64,000 nucleotides of DNA from Pseudomonas fuscovaginae SE-1 (GCF_000364705.1 NZ_AQOH01000144.1:1-64000), one strand, 5' to 3'. Positions 44,075 to 52,227 are shown, counted from the first letter of the stretch. Made by a program: numbers and translations. The notes: generated by a model from the sequence alone, not told the origin.

Positions 44075-45061
44075 TCAGCGTAAAACGATGACCCGCCCCA
44101 GCAGACTGTGCTGTTCGAACCCCAGCACGCCCTGCAACGAATCCAGTACCGCCTGTGGATCCCGGTTCGGAAAACTGCCGCTGATGCGCCGAGCCGCCAG
44201 GGCGTCGTTGAACAGCAGGATGCGCCCCGGGTAGTAACGCCGCAGGTCGTCGACCACTTCGGCCAGAGAAGCCTTCGAATAATTCAGCCAGCCCTGGCGC
44301 CAGGCCAGTTGCATGTCGCTGTCCACCGTATGCAGCGGCTGCGCCGCGCCGTCGGCATAGGCCTGCTGCTGATTGGCGCTCAGCACCTGTCGCGCCGCGC
44401 CCTGGCGCGGGCTGACTCCGACCCGTCCGGACAGTACGGTGACCTGTGCGCCCTGATCCTGCAGGCGGACTTCGAACTGGGTGCCGAGCACCCGCGCCTC
44501 GCCGCCCCTGGCCTCGACCACGAACGGCTCGCCGGTATGGCTGACGCTGAAAAACGCCGAACCGCGGCGCAACCGCACATGGCGCTCGCCGCCGCTGAAA
44601 TCCACACTGATGGCGCTGTCGGTGTCCAGTGTGACCTCGGAGCGATCGGCCAGGGTCACCGTGCGGACCTGCCCCGGAGCCGACACATAGTCCGCCCCCA
44701 GTTCGTCGAGCCAGCGCTGCGGCTGCCAGCCGGCCCCTAAGGCAATCATCAGTAGCAGGCAGGCGGCCATCGCCAACGGCCCGGACCAGCGGCGCAAGGC
44801 ACTGCGACGCGGACGATCCATCGCCCTGAGCAACCCCCGCAGGGCGAAGGCCTCCTCCTGCGCCAGACGACTGGCCGGTACCTCGCTCAGTTCCCAGAGC
44901 ACCTGGGCCTGGGCATAGGCTTCGGCATGGGCCGGATCGGCCTGCAGCCAATGGCTGAACATCGCCTGGTCGGCTCTGCTCGGCTGGTCATGCAAGCGGC
45001 TCAACCATGTCAGCGCGGCCTGCTCCTGATCGGGCGTCACCTGGACGCTGGAACTGTTCAC
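44075..45061 (-). CDS. fecR: FecR family anti-sigma factor/transducer
   Basis: Inner-membrane regulator of 328 residues that holds and activates its partner sigma factor. The N-terminal DUF4880 domain (AALTWLSRLHD) is followed by one membrane helix near 95-112 (GPLAMAACLLLMIALG). The periplasmic FecR domain includes RTVTLADRSEVTLDTDSAISV and the C-terminal secretin/TonB-like end that meets the receptor STN domain (AEVVDDLRRYYPGRI). It starts with GTG overlapping the fecI stop by four bases (GTGA) and precedes the receptor by 77 bp. Confidence 0.93.
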   Translation of the reverse strand: MNSSSVQVTPDQEQAALTWLSRLHDQPSRADQAMFSHWLQADPAHAEAYAQAQVLWELSEVPASRLAQEEAFALRGLLRAMDRPRRSALRRWSGPLAMAACLLLMIALGAGWQPQRWLDELGADYVSAPGQVRTVTLADRSEVTLDTDSAISVDFSGGERHVRLRRGSAFFSVSHTGEPFVVEARGGEARVLGTQFEVRLQDQGAQVTVLSGRVGVSPRQGAARQVLSANQQQAYADGAAQPLHTVDSDMQLAWRQGWLNYSKASLAEVVDDLRRYYPGRILLFNDALAARRISGSFPNRDPQAVLDSLQGVLGFEQHSLLGRVIVLR

Positions 45062-45630
45062 TTCGGTGCATTCCCTGGCGTGCGCGGTGTCTGGGGATCG
45101 CGAAGGCTGGCTTTGCAGGCTTCGAGGGCGCGCATCATATGTTTTTCCACGGCACTTTGGGACAAGCCCATGGCCCGGGCGATCTCGGCGTACTTGCGCC
45201 CATGGATCCGGTTCAGCAGGAAAATCTGCCGCGTGCGTTCCGGCAGCGCCCGCAAGGCCGCCTCGACATGTCGCAGGTCATTGCCGGCCGCCAGTGCCGC
45301 CTCGGGCTCGTGGCTGTCGGTGCGTTGCTCGGGCAACCAGCCTTCATTGACTCGCACACGAGCGCCCTCGCTGCGCAGATGGTCAATGGCAATGTTGCCG
45401 GCACAGCGCAGCAGGTAAGTGCTCAATTCCTCCACCTGCACCAGCGGCCGACGCCAGAAGCGCAGGAACAGGTCCTGGACCAGATCGGCCGCCGTCGCCC
45501 GACAGCCGACGCGACGGCTGACCAGCGCTTCCATCTGCGAACGCTGGGAAAGGAACACCCGCAGGAAATGCGCACGCCCGGCACTGCTGTCCAGGTCATT
45601 GTCTTGCGGCGACTCGGGCGGCGTCAGCAT
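45058..45630 (-). CDS. fecI: FecI-type ECF sigma factor
   Basis: An iron-starvation ECF sigma factor of 190 residues. Region 2 (ATAADLVQDLFLRFW, then YLLRCAGNIAIDHLR) and region 4 (LPERTRQIFLLNRIHGRKYAEIARAMGLSQSAVEKHM) are both complete. A candidate Fur box lies 157 bp upstream, fitting iron control. The ATG at 45630 lacks a strong Shine-Dalgarno sequence, so the exact start is uncertain by a few codons. Products of this gene, fecR and the receptor form one signalling unit. Confidence 0.93.
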   Translation of the reverse strand: MLTPPESPQDNDLDSSAGRAHFLRVFLSQRSQMEALVSRRVGCRATAADLVQDLFLRFWRRPLVQVEELSTYLLRCAGNIAIDHLRSEGARVRVNEGWLPEQRTDSHEPEAALAAGNDLRHVEAALRALPERTRQIFLLNRIHGRKYAEIARAMGLSQSAVEKHMMRALEACKASLRDPQTPRTPGNAPK

Positions 45631-45786
45631 CAGGTTCAAGGCCGCACCAGCAAGGTGACAGCCAGACAACAGGAAACGGACAGCCCGCCAGTGCTGCTTT
45701 TCATGGATCGACCTTGGAAACGTGAAGACACGAGGGGCGACAACCGGGAATCCCCGACGAGCCGCTGCGAATAGTCGAGCAATATT

Positions 45787-45804
45787 AATGATAAATATTC
45801 TCAT
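45787..45804 (-). promoter_or_regulatory. Fur box upstream of fecI
   Basis: AATGATAAATATTCTCAT (reverse: ATGAGAATATTTATCATT) closely follows the Pseudomonas Fur-box pattern of GATAAT-type hexamers. It lies in the divergent 305-bp region between fecI and the decayed locus at 45936. Confidence 0.7.
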
Positions 45805-45884
45805 ACGCAAAATACGCCGACGAACATCCCCATGGCCATGGGTCAGGATAGATTTCCGAGTGCTATGATCGGACCCAGAAATAC

Positions 45885-45901
45885 GAATAATTCTTGTTAT
45901 C
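45885..45901 (+). promoter_or_regulatory. weak Fur-box-like site before the decayed locus
   Basis: GAATAATTCTTGTTATC partly follows the Fur-box hexamer pattern, 35 bases before the truncated fecI remnant. It would be the expected position for the promoter of the former iron locus. The match is modest. Confidence 0.35.
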
Positions 45902-45935
45902 TTAAATATCAGAACCCGTTGCCGGAGTGTCAGCG

Positions 45936-46213
45936 GTGCCCCACGCGCAAACCGTCGAAGTTCTTTATCAGGCCCATCATGGCTGGTTCACCGGCTGGTT
46001 GCGGCGCCGACTCGGCTGCCCGGAAAACGCCGCGGACCAGGCCCAGGACACCTTCATCAAGGTCCTGGCGGCACGCGAAAAACCGCCGATCGAGGAGCCC
46101 CGTGCGTTCCTGACGACCATCGCCAAGCGCGTGCCGTTCAACCACTACCGGCGCCAGGACCTGGAGCGTGCCTACCTGGAAACGCTGGCGCGGTTCCCGG
46201 AAATGCTCGCCCC
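45936..46213 (+). pseudogene. truncated FecI-type sigma factor remnant
   Basis: Begins as a normal FecI-like protein (QTVEVLYQAHHGWFTGWLRRRLG, then AADQAQDTFIKVLA and PRAFLTTIAKR, all region 2). It is lost after ARFPEMLAPS, which in intact relatives leads into region 4. Only about 90 true residues of the usual ~165 remain, followed by out-of-frame residues to a stop at 46253. Without region 4 it cannot recognise a -35 box. GTG 45936 has CCGGAG before it, so a short protein may still be made. It is fused to the receptor remnant that follows. Confidence 0.8.
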
Positions 46214-46454
46214 ATCAACCCGAACGACAGCAACCAGACCAACGACACCGTGATCGCCCGTGGCCAGCCCCGTCACCCGGGGATCGAGACCAGCGTCAAC
46301 TATGCCCTGGACGGGCTGAGCCCGGCGCTGTCCGGATTCGACGTCTACGCGATACGCCTACGTCGACGCGAGCATCCGCGAGGACGGCCCGAACAAGGGC
46401 AAGTAGGTGGGTGAGCCGCGTACGGTCCACCTGCAGACCTCCGTGGCGTTCTGA
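46214..46454 (+). pseudogene. remnant of a TonB-dependent receptor C-terminus
   Basis: Directly after the fecI remnant the sequence encodes barrel residues of a siderophore receptor (INPNDSNQTNDTVIARG, then GIETSVNYALDG and GFDVYA) in one frame. The frame shifts near 46352, apparently by loss of two bases, and continues YAYVDASIREDGPNKGK. It meets a stop and jumps to VGEPRTVHLQTSVAF, a typical last strand. The region between those blocks, the rest of the receptor and any fecR are missing. This is a deletion scar of a second FecI-FecR-receptor operon. Confidence 0.8.
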
Positions 46455-46472
46455 GCCCAATCGCGCCGCAAT

Positions 46473-46503
46473 AAAAAAGGGCCCGCACATGCAGGCCCTT
46501 TAT
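46473..46503 (-). terminator. intrinsic terminator of the HPF/RaiA gene
   Basis: Stem AAAGGGCC at 46476-46483 with GGCCCTTT at 46494-46501, followed on the minus strand by a TTTTTT-ATT tail. It lies 15 bases past the stop of the minus-strand gene at 46519 and may also end plus-strand transcripts of the decayed locus. Confidence 0.85.
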
Positions 46504-46518
46504 CTTCAGCGCTGACGG

Positions 46519-46932
46519 TCAGCCATTGGCGGCCAGGCGAACGCGCTCTTTCTCTTCGAACTCCTCTTCCAGAAGGGCATCGCCCAGGTCGCGGCGCTCG
46601 CCCCTGACGAGCGTGGCGCGCTTGGCCGCCAGTTTGCCGAACAGGTGTTCCAATGCATGTTCCAGCTTGCTGGAAGCCCCATCGATCGCCTGTTCCAGCG
46701 TATCGGCCTTATGAGTGACGGAAATCGGTTGGCGGCCTTTTGGCCGGGCTTCGATCTGGCAACGAATATCGTGGGGGCCGGGCTTGTCGCCGTTTTCATC
46801 CCCGAGGTGGACTTCGACCCGGGTCAGGTCGTCTTCGTAACGTTCGAGCGCGCTCTCAACGGTCGTACGGACCCACTCCTCCAGTCGTTTGCTGCTTTGA
46901 ATATGGTTATCACTATTGACTTGGATTTGCAT
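46519..46932 (-). CDS. HPF/RaiA family ribosome-associated protein
   Basis: A 137-residue protein with the beta-alpha-beta-beta-beta-alpha fold pattern of the HPF/RaiA ribosome hibernation family (MQIQVNSDNHIQSSKRLEEWV opening, ALERYEDDLTRVEVHLGDENG, and LEQAIDGASSKLEHAL). The C-terminal extension of about 40 residues is rich in Glu, Arg and Ala (LLEEEFEEKERVRLAANG). It differs from the shorter Hpf usually encoded next to rpoN, so it is probably a second family member used in stress or stationary phase. A nested hairpin (46959-47008) sits in the likely leader. Confidence 0.88.
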   Translation of the reverse strand: MQIQVNSDNHIQSSKRLEEWVRTTVESALERYEDDLTRVEVHLGDENGDKPGPHDIRCQIEARPKGRQPISVTHKADTLEQAIDGASSKLEHALEHLFGKLAAKRATLVRGERRDLGDALLEEEFEEKERVRLAANG

Positions 46933-46958
46933 AGTTCTTCCCTTATTTCAGCTAGCTC

Positions 46959-47008
46959 GCAAGAGGTTCGCCGCACCGCTGGAGGCAGTGCGAAACATAG
47001 CCTCTTGC
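46959..47008 (-). other. nested RNA hairpin in the leader of the HPF/RaiA gene
   Basis: An outer 8-bp stem, GCAAGAGG at 46959-46966 with CCTCTTGC at 47001-47008, encloses an inner 5-bp stem CGCAC/GTGCG at 46972-46976 and 46988-46992. It ends 26 bases before the start codon. The rest of the 428-bp gap 46933-47360 has an AT-rich patch (47038-47080) likely to hold promoters, and a GC hairpin near 47201-47226. Confidence 0.45.
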
Positions 47009-47360
47009 CTACAGAGTTGGGCAGCTGGAAAAACAATTCAAGCCCTTTGAAAAGATAAATATTTTTCGACAAAAAAAGCCGGACAAGCCGCAAAAGCACT
47101 GGTATGGTCGGGAATTGAGTCGGGGCTTCGCGTATGAAATTTCCCGAAACAACGTCACCTGAAACCGCCCACCGGGTCCACTTCTCCGCTCATTAGCAAC
47201 GCCCTGCCGGCGAGACGGCACAGGGCTTGCTTTGCTCATTGCCATTCGGCGACGCCAGCATGAGGCCAGTGCCGCCGAACAGCCGATGGTCCGGAATAAC
47301 GAACCAATCCGGTTTCCACACAGTCAATGCCTGCATGTTTCGATCAGAACGGTGAAAACC

Positions 47361-47684
47361 ATGGACAATCCCTTCCAGTTGATCAACGACGCCTTCCAGC
47401 CCGAGTACCGGGTCAACCTGAGCCTGCAGGGCCTGGATGGCAGCATCCTGCTGACCCTGTCCAATGCCGACGGCGTGGTCGCCAAGCGGATGATCAGCCC
47501 GGCGCAACGCAACGACCCAGAGCGCCTGAAGCGCCTGATCCAGAGCGTGCAGTTCGGTATCGCCATCGAGCAGGGCCACAGCGCTCTGGATATCCTTACC
47601 GCCATGACCGACGACGACAATCTCAAGTTGCTGGCCCGCCCTGCCCGAACGGGCCGGCCGGACCTCCCTCGCATGGCCCTCTAG
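47361..47684 (+). CDS. DUF3509 family protein
   Basis: A 107-residue protein of a family found mainly in Pseudomonas and of unknown function. It has the usual opening MDNPFQLINDAF, the strand-rich VNLSLQGLDGSILLTLSNADG and the block RMISPAQRNDPERLKRLI. No signal peptide; cytoplasmic. GGTGA sits eight bases before the ATG. Its stop overlaps the end of the convergent DUF1501 gene by four bases, an unusually tight 3' junction. Confidence 0.88.
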   Translation: MDNPFQLINDAFQPEYRVNLSLQGLDGSILLTLSNADGVVAKRMISPAQRNDPERLKRLIQSVQFGIAIEQGHSALDILTAMTDDDNLKLLARPARTGRPDLPRMAL

Positions 47685-48880
47685 ACCAGTTGCAGCCCAT
47701 TGGGGCGAGCGCCGGGGAAAACGACCTGCAATTGCGCAGCGGACAGTCCCCAGGTCCGTCCCAGCAACCCGCCCAGCAGGTCACGGTAATTGTTGAGCAC
47801 CGGGTAGTCGCGGTTCTGCAGCAGGCCGGCCGCGTTCACCGTCACCTGCTCACCGGCGATCCGCCCGCCGCGCACGCTGCCGCCCAGCACCCAGTACACC
47901 GTGCCATGCCCGTGGTCGGTGCCGCGGTTGCCGTTCTCGCGAAAGGTCCGGCCGAACTCCGAAACCACCACCACCGTGGTGTTTTTCCACTGCTCGCCCA
48001 TCGCCTCGGCAAACGCCGCCAGGCCCTGGCCAAGGTCGGCCAGGTTGCTCGACAGTTGCCCATGGACGCCGCCCTGGTTGACGTGGGTGTCCCAGCCGCC
48101 GACATCGACGAAGCCCAGGCGGTAGCGATCGCGCAGCAAGGTGGCAATACGCCGGGTCTCACTGGCGAAGCTGCGGGCCGTCGGTGCGCCGCGCCCGGCC
48201 TTCCGCATCTCGTCCTGCAATTCCCGGGAAACCTGCTGGCGCAGTTCCAGGCCATCGGCCACCGAGGCCGCCAGCGGGGTGCCCTGGTACATCGAGGCAA
48301 GAATGCTCGACTGGCGCTCATCGAACACCGGTTTGGACAGCCCGCGCAGCGACAGGTTGGGGATATCCCGCCCGCCCTGGAAACTCAGCGGCAGCGCATC
48401 GGTGAAGGCGATCGGCGCGCTGCCTGCAACCGTACCGGCCAGCCGGGCGAGGAAACCCGAACCATAGTGACCACGCTGCGCGCCGGGCTGGCCGGCCTCG
48501 ATATTGTCCTGGGTCTCGAAATGGCTGCGGGACAGATCGTCGGTGCCGGCGAAGGGAATGAACGCCAACTGCTTGCGCTGCCATAGCGGATAGAGCGAAT
48601 CGCGCAACGCCGGGTTCAGCCCCCAGCGGGGGTCCAGGGCGATGGCGCTGTCGGCGTTGTGGGAATCCGGCCGGGCAATCGCCAGATTGGGACGTGACTC
48701 GTAGTAGAAATCGCTGGCATAGGGCACCAGCAGGTTGTTGCAGTCGTAGCCCCCGCGCAGGAACACCATCAGAAAACGCGGAGCCGAGGCGGGAGCGGCG
48801 AACAGCCGTGTGGAAAACGACAGGCCCGGCAGGGCTACCGCCCCCACTGCACAGCCCAGCAGAAAATCTCGACGATTCAT
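47681..48880 (-). CDS. DUF1501 domain protein with Tat signal
   Basis: A 399-residue exported protein of the DUF1501 (sulfatase-like/alkaline-phosphatase-fold) group. It opens MNRRDFLLGCAVGAVALPG, a twin-arginine signal (RRDFL), so it is exported folded. Landmarks are FLRGGYDCNNLLVPY and, near the end, VVVVSEFGRTFRENGNRGTDHGHG, a likely metal-binding segment. It follows the DUF1800 gene by nine bases, the standard pairing for these families. The function of the pair is not established. Confidence 0.88.
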   Translation of the reverse strand: MNRRDFLLGCAVGAVALPGLSFSTRLFAAPASAPRFLMVFLRGGYDCNNLLVPYASDFYYESRPNLAIARPDSHNADSAIALDPRWGLNPALRDSLYPLWQRKQLAFIPFAGTDDLSRSHFETQDNIEAGQPGAQRGHYGSGFLARLAGTVAGSAPIAFTDALPLSFQGGRDIPNLSLRGLSKPVFDERQSSILASMYQGTPLAASVADGLELRQQVSRELQDEMRKAGRGAPTARSFASETRRIATLLRDRYRLGFVDVGGWDTHVNQGGVHGQLSSNLADLGQGLAAFAEAMGEQWKNTTVVVVSEFGRTFRENGNRGTDHGHGTVYWVLGGSVRGGRIAGEQVTVNAAGLLQNRDYPVLNNYRDLLGGLLGRTWGLSAAQLQVVFPGARPNGLQLV

Positions 48881-48889
48881 CAGGGCACC

Positions 48890-50425
48890 CTAGCGGTTGT
48901 TGAAGTCGGGGGAAGACAGCAGAAAGGTATTCCACTCCTGTGGCGACCGAGCCTGATTCAGCGCCCCGAGGGTGGCAGCCGACAGATGTGGCTCAATGGC
49001 GTCGTAGTACAACGGCGTGGTGATCAGCGGGAAACCGGCACCCACGGTCTGGCTGCCCTCGGGGGTGAACAGCCGGTTGTTGCCGGCGCCGATGGCTCGG
49101 GCAATCTCGAAGCGCTTGGACATCTGCCCGGAGCTGGCCCAACCGCTCGCCTCCAATGGCCAGCCATCCGGTGTCTGACGCCCGAACAGCGGCTCACCCA
49201 GTTGGTTGAGCCAGTTGAGCAACGGACGCGGATTGGCGATCGGCTTGCCATCGTAGGCCAGGCGCACGGCAGAGACCACGAACTGCATCGGGTCCTTGAA
49301 TTTCCTGCCGGCGCTGCGCTGCAACTCCGGCGACTCGAACAGCGTGCCCATGACCTGGGCGATATCGCCATCGGTGCGCTGGAAGGTGGCGCTCAGGCGA
49401 TCGACCAGGGCCTGGGGCGGCTGGTCGGCGACGAAGTATTCGGCCAGTTTGCGCGAGATGAATTGAGCGCAAGCCTTCTGCCGGGTGATCAACTCCACGG
49501 CGCGGGTGATCTCGTCGAAACCGCTGCCGGCGATCGGTTGGCCCAGCAGCAGCTTGTCGCTGAAGTCGTGCCGATTGGGATTGAACAGGAACAGGCCGTC
49601 GCGCACCACCAGCGGCGCGACCCGCGGGCCGAACTTCTGCACCCGGCCATCGAGCGGCAGCACGCCGGCACCGGTCAGAATCAGCGCCAGTTGCTGGACA
49701 TCCTGCTGGGTGTAACCGGAACCGACGCCCAGGGTGTGCAGCTCCATCAGCTCACGGGCGTAGTTCTCGTTGACCTTGCCGCGGGCGTTCTGTGCATTGT
49801 CCAGGTATTCGAGCATCGCCGGGCTCTTCAGCGTCGCCAATACCAGGTCCTTGAACTTGCCGAGGGCGTGTGGGCGGATCACCCGCTCCTCGTAGTCCGC
49901 CACCATCAGCCGCACCGAGCCCTTGCCGGCGAAAACGCTGAAATGGTTGAGCCAGAACCACACCAGTTGCTCCTTGAGCGGGTTGCTGCCGTAGACCGCC
50001 CGTAGCAGGACGATCTGCCGAGCCTGCTCGGCGGCCTCGTTGGCCTGGCGCTGCAGGGCCTTCTTCGCCTCGGCCTGGGGATCGCCGTCGGGCATCGCCT
50101 TGATCTGCTCCTGGGCCTGCCGGAACGCCAGCAGGGTCGCCTGCAAAGGGGTCGCCAGGATCGGATAGGCCTGCAATTGAGCCTCGATGACGGGCGGCAA
50201 CGCATCGTGGAGGCGATCGCCCAGTTGCGCCTGCAACAGCCCGGCACGGCCCATGGCCCGGAAGCGGGCGACGTTCGCCGCATCCAGGTCGAAACCATCG
50301 CGACGCAGCCAGGCGGAGTCAGCCGGGCTCAGGGGCGCGCTGGCCGCCATGGCCGCCACCGGGCAGAAAAGGCAGGCAAGCATCCAGCAATACAGCGGTC
50401 GAAAAACAGCGTGGGCAAGCGACAT
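48890..50425 (-). CDS. DUF1800 family exported protein
   Basis: A 511-residue protein with a Sec signal peptide (CWMLACLFCPVAAMAA) and the DUF1800 domain. Landmarks are LVWFWLNHFSVFAGKG, ENYARELMELHTLGVGSGYTQQDV and HDFSDKLLLGQPI. AAGGAAG upstream supports ATG 50425. It forms a two-gene operon with the DUF1501 gene. Such pairs are widespread in proteobacteria, but their biochemical role is unknown. Confidence 0.88.
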   Translation of the reverse strand: MSLAHAVFRPLYCWMLACLFCPVAAMAASAPLSPADSAWLRRDGFDLDAANVARFRAMGRAGLLQAQLGDRLHDALPPVIEAQLQAYPILATPLQATLLAFRQAQEQIKAMPDGDPQAEAKKALQRQANEAAEQARQIVLLRAVYGSNPLKEQLVWFWLNHFSVFAGKGSVRLMVADYEERVIRPHALGKFKDLVLATLKSPAMLEYLDNAQNARGKVNENYARELMELHTLGVGSGYTQQDVQQLALILTGAGVLPLDGRVQKFGPRVAPLVVRDGLFLFNPNRHDFSDKLLLGQPIAGSGFDEITRAVELITRQKACAQFISRKLAEYFVADQPPQALVDRLSATFQRTDGDIAQVMGTLFESPELQRSAGRKFKDPMQFVVSAVRLAYDGKPIANPRPLLNWLNQLGEPLFGRQTPDGWPLEASGWASSGQMSKRFEIARAIGAGNNRLFTPEGSQTVGAGFPLITTPLYYDAIEPHLSAATLGALNQARSPQEWNTFLLSSPDFNNR

Positions 50426-50697
50426 GCGGATACTTCCTTGCCGGGAAAAATGTTGTGCACCAGAGCAGCAGTGTCTGGCCGTGCGCCTGTCCGGAGGCTG
50501 ACAGCCGCTCACGCCTGGGGCCGCCGGCAGCACCTCGTCGACGCCCACCCGACCAACGGCAGCCGACACGGAAGAAAGCGGCGTCGAGTTCAGCCAACGG
50601 ACAGACACATACTGTTACAACCTATTCAACGGCCGAAAATCAAAATTCCGTCGTTGACCACAGACGCGCCATGCCAGGAAGAGTCCGAGGAGGTCTG

Positions 50698-51042
50698 ATG
50701 TTTTTTCGTTATGCCGTGTTGACCATCGCTGTCGTCGCCGCAGCGGGTTGTGTGCAGGAACGGGTGGTACGTGAGCGCCCGGTGATCGTCGAACGCCCGG
50801 CGCCGGTCAGGTACGTCGAGGTGGTGGCGCCGCAGCCGCCGCCCCAGGAAGTCATCGAAGTCGAGCCGGCCTACCGTCCGGGCTTCATCTGGGCCCGTGG
50901 CTACTGGCATTGGGACGGTCACCGCTATGTGGCGATGCACGGCCACTGGGAGCCTGTGCGCCCCGGCTACCGCTACGTGCACCCGCACTGGGAACAGCGT
51001 GGGGATGGCTGGCACTTGCGGGCCGGGATGTGGGTCAACTGA
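50698..51042 (+). CDS. YXWGXW-repeat lipoprotein
   Basis: A 114-residue lipoprotein. The signal peptide ends AAGC, with the acylated cysteine at residue 18. A Val/Arg/Pro-rich linker (VVRERPVIVERPAPVRYVEVV) follows, then aromatic repeats of the YXWGXW kind (FIWARGYWHW, MHGHWEPVRPGYRYV, HWEQRGDGWHLRAGMWV). It should sit in the outer membrane facing the periplasm. AGGAGG lies just before the ATG. Its role is unknown; such proteins are small envelope components. Confidence 0.88.
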   Translation: MFFRYAVLTIAVVAAAGCVQERVVRERPVIVERPAPVRYVEVVAPQPPPQEVIEVEPAYRPGFIWARGYWHWDGHRYVAMHGHWEPVRPGYRYVHPHWEQRGDGWHLRAGMWVN

Positions 51043-51074
51043 CCCACGCACTGGAACGCCTCTGAAAGGCGGGC

Positions 51075-51575
51075 TCAGAGCTCGCCCTTTTCCACTTCGG
51101 GGTGTTCGGCAGAACCCTCGCCAACCTTGCGCTGCGGGTGCTCGATCTTCACCGAGGGGAACTGCGACGAGGCGTAACGTACCACCAGGATCGCGAACGC
51201 CAGCAGCAGGATCGCCCCGGACAGGTAGACCACGCCCATGTCCGGCGGGTTGTGGTGCGATACATTGGAGATCAGCAGACGGGTCAGCGCGGTGATCGCC
51301 ACGTAGATCAGGAAACGCACCGGCATGTGGTTGGTCTTGAAGTAGATCCCGACCATTGCGCCCAGTTCGAGGTAGATGAACAGCAGGAGGATGTCATCGA
51401 TCTTGATGTGCCCCTCCTCGATCATCACCAGGAATTCCATCACGGCCGCCCAGGCCGTGACGCCGCCGATGGCGAACAGCGCCAGGTAGTGGAAGGACTC
51501 GACGAACAGGTTGCCCAGGGACTCGGCCACCTGATGCACGTTTTGCCGCAGTTTCTCGGCCCAATTGATTTTCAC
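51075..51575 (-). CDS. psiE: phosphate-starvation-inducible PsiE family membrane protein
   Basis: A 166-residue inner-membrane protein with four hydrophobic segments (about 27-50, 62-80, 88-106 and 116-134) and the PsiE family blocks FHYLALFAIGGV and LLLFIYLELGAMVGIYFKTNHMP. The hydrophilic C-terminal tail ends EVEKGEL. E. coli PsiE is induced by phosphate starvation; its activity is unknown. It is convergent with the lipoprotein gene and divergent from yebG across a REP-rich gap. Confidence 0.88.
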   Translation of the reverse strand: MKINWAEKLRQNVHQVAESLGNLFVESFHYLALFAIGGVTAWAAVMEFLVMIEEGHIKIDDILLLFIYLELGAMVGIYFKTNHMPVRFLIYVAITALTRLLISNVSHHNPPDMGVVYLSGAILLLAFAILVVRYASSQFPSVKIEHPQRKVGEGSAEHPEVEKGEL

Positions 51576-51713
51576 GGTGCACGTCCTTAGATCGGCTCGA
51601 TCGGATGATGCGGGTTGAAGGTGACGGTTTCACTGCACGCAACGCCATGCAGAAAAAAGGCCAGAGGCGGCCATGAGATGGTCGCGGCAGCCCCCGAGAC
51701 ACGCCCCCATCCC

Positions 51714-51803
51714 TGTAGGAGCCGGCTTGCTGGCGATTGCGTGATGTCAGTCACCATCGTCGCCGACTGACTCACCGCGATCGCCAGCAAGCCGGCTCCC
51801 ACA
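51714..51803. repeat. BIME: inverted REP pair between psiE and yebG
   Basis: TGTAGGAGCCGGCTTGCTGG and following bases (51714-51737) face their near-perfect inverse at 51780-51803, with only one mismatch in 24. A third weaker repeat (GTCAGTCACC/GACTGAC) lies between. It occupies part of the 376-bp psiE-yebG gap. Confidence 0.85.
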
Positions 51804-51890
51804 AGACAGGGCGCCCACCCTGACAAAACTCGAAACCGGTCTACATTAAAAAGCCACTATCCAAACCTTGAGGATTCGCATATCCTTGAA

Positions 51891-51908
51891 ACTGTATATA
51901 AATACAGT
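51891..51908 (+). promoter_or_regulatory. LexA (SOS) box of yebG
   Basis: ACTGTATATAAATACAGT is a near-ideal LexA box (CTG-N10-CAG with alternating TA core), 43 bases before the yebG start. It predicts DNA-damage induction by LexA release. Confidence 0.92.
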
Positions 51909-51951
51909 AATCGTACAAGACAACCTATCGAGAAGGCATGTGAGGTGGTAA

Positions 51952-52218
51952 ATGGCCGTCGAAGTGGTATACCGCAGCAGCCGAGATCTGGAGCGTTTGT
52001 TCATGGATAAAGCCGAAGCTGACCGTCATGACAAGATGCTCGAACTGGCCGAATTGCTGGCTGAAGTCCTGCAGAAGGCCGTGCCTTCGTTGAACGAGCA
52101 ACAGGTGGAGGAAGTCGGCATCTACATGGCGAAGAACCGCGATGTGTTCGCCAAGGCCTTCAAGAGCCAGCCGGACGCCCTGTCCGAACTGCTCTCGACC
52201 CAGGCAGACGCCGAGTAA
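51952..52218 (+). CDS. yebG: SOS response protein YebG
   Basis: An 88-residue cytoplasmic protein of the YebG family (MAVEVVYRSSRDLERLFMDK opening, EADRHDKMLELAELLAEVL helix). It is LexA-controlled in E. coli and of unknown biochemical role. The LexA box at 51891-51908 confirms the same regulation here. GAGGTGG lies six bases before the ATG. Its 3' end is ten bases from the convergent dehydrogenase gene. Confidence 0.93.
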   Translation: MAVEVVYRSSRDLERLFMDKAEADRHDKMLELAELLAEVLQKAVPSLNEQQVEEVGIYMAKNRDVFAKAFKSQPDALSELLSTQADAE

Positions 52219-52227
52219 CCCGGGCCC

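Noticed and set aside
43998..44951. Upstream in-frame extension of the TonB receptor into fecR
   Set aside because: The extension translates to Gly/Arg/Ala-rich nonsense and overlaps fecR in another frame; the receptor's signal sequence starts at 43997 or 43955.
47201..47226. GC hairpin as a small RNA terminator
   Set aside because: Stem is bulged and the following T-rich stretch is weak; no promoter for a small RNA could be defined.
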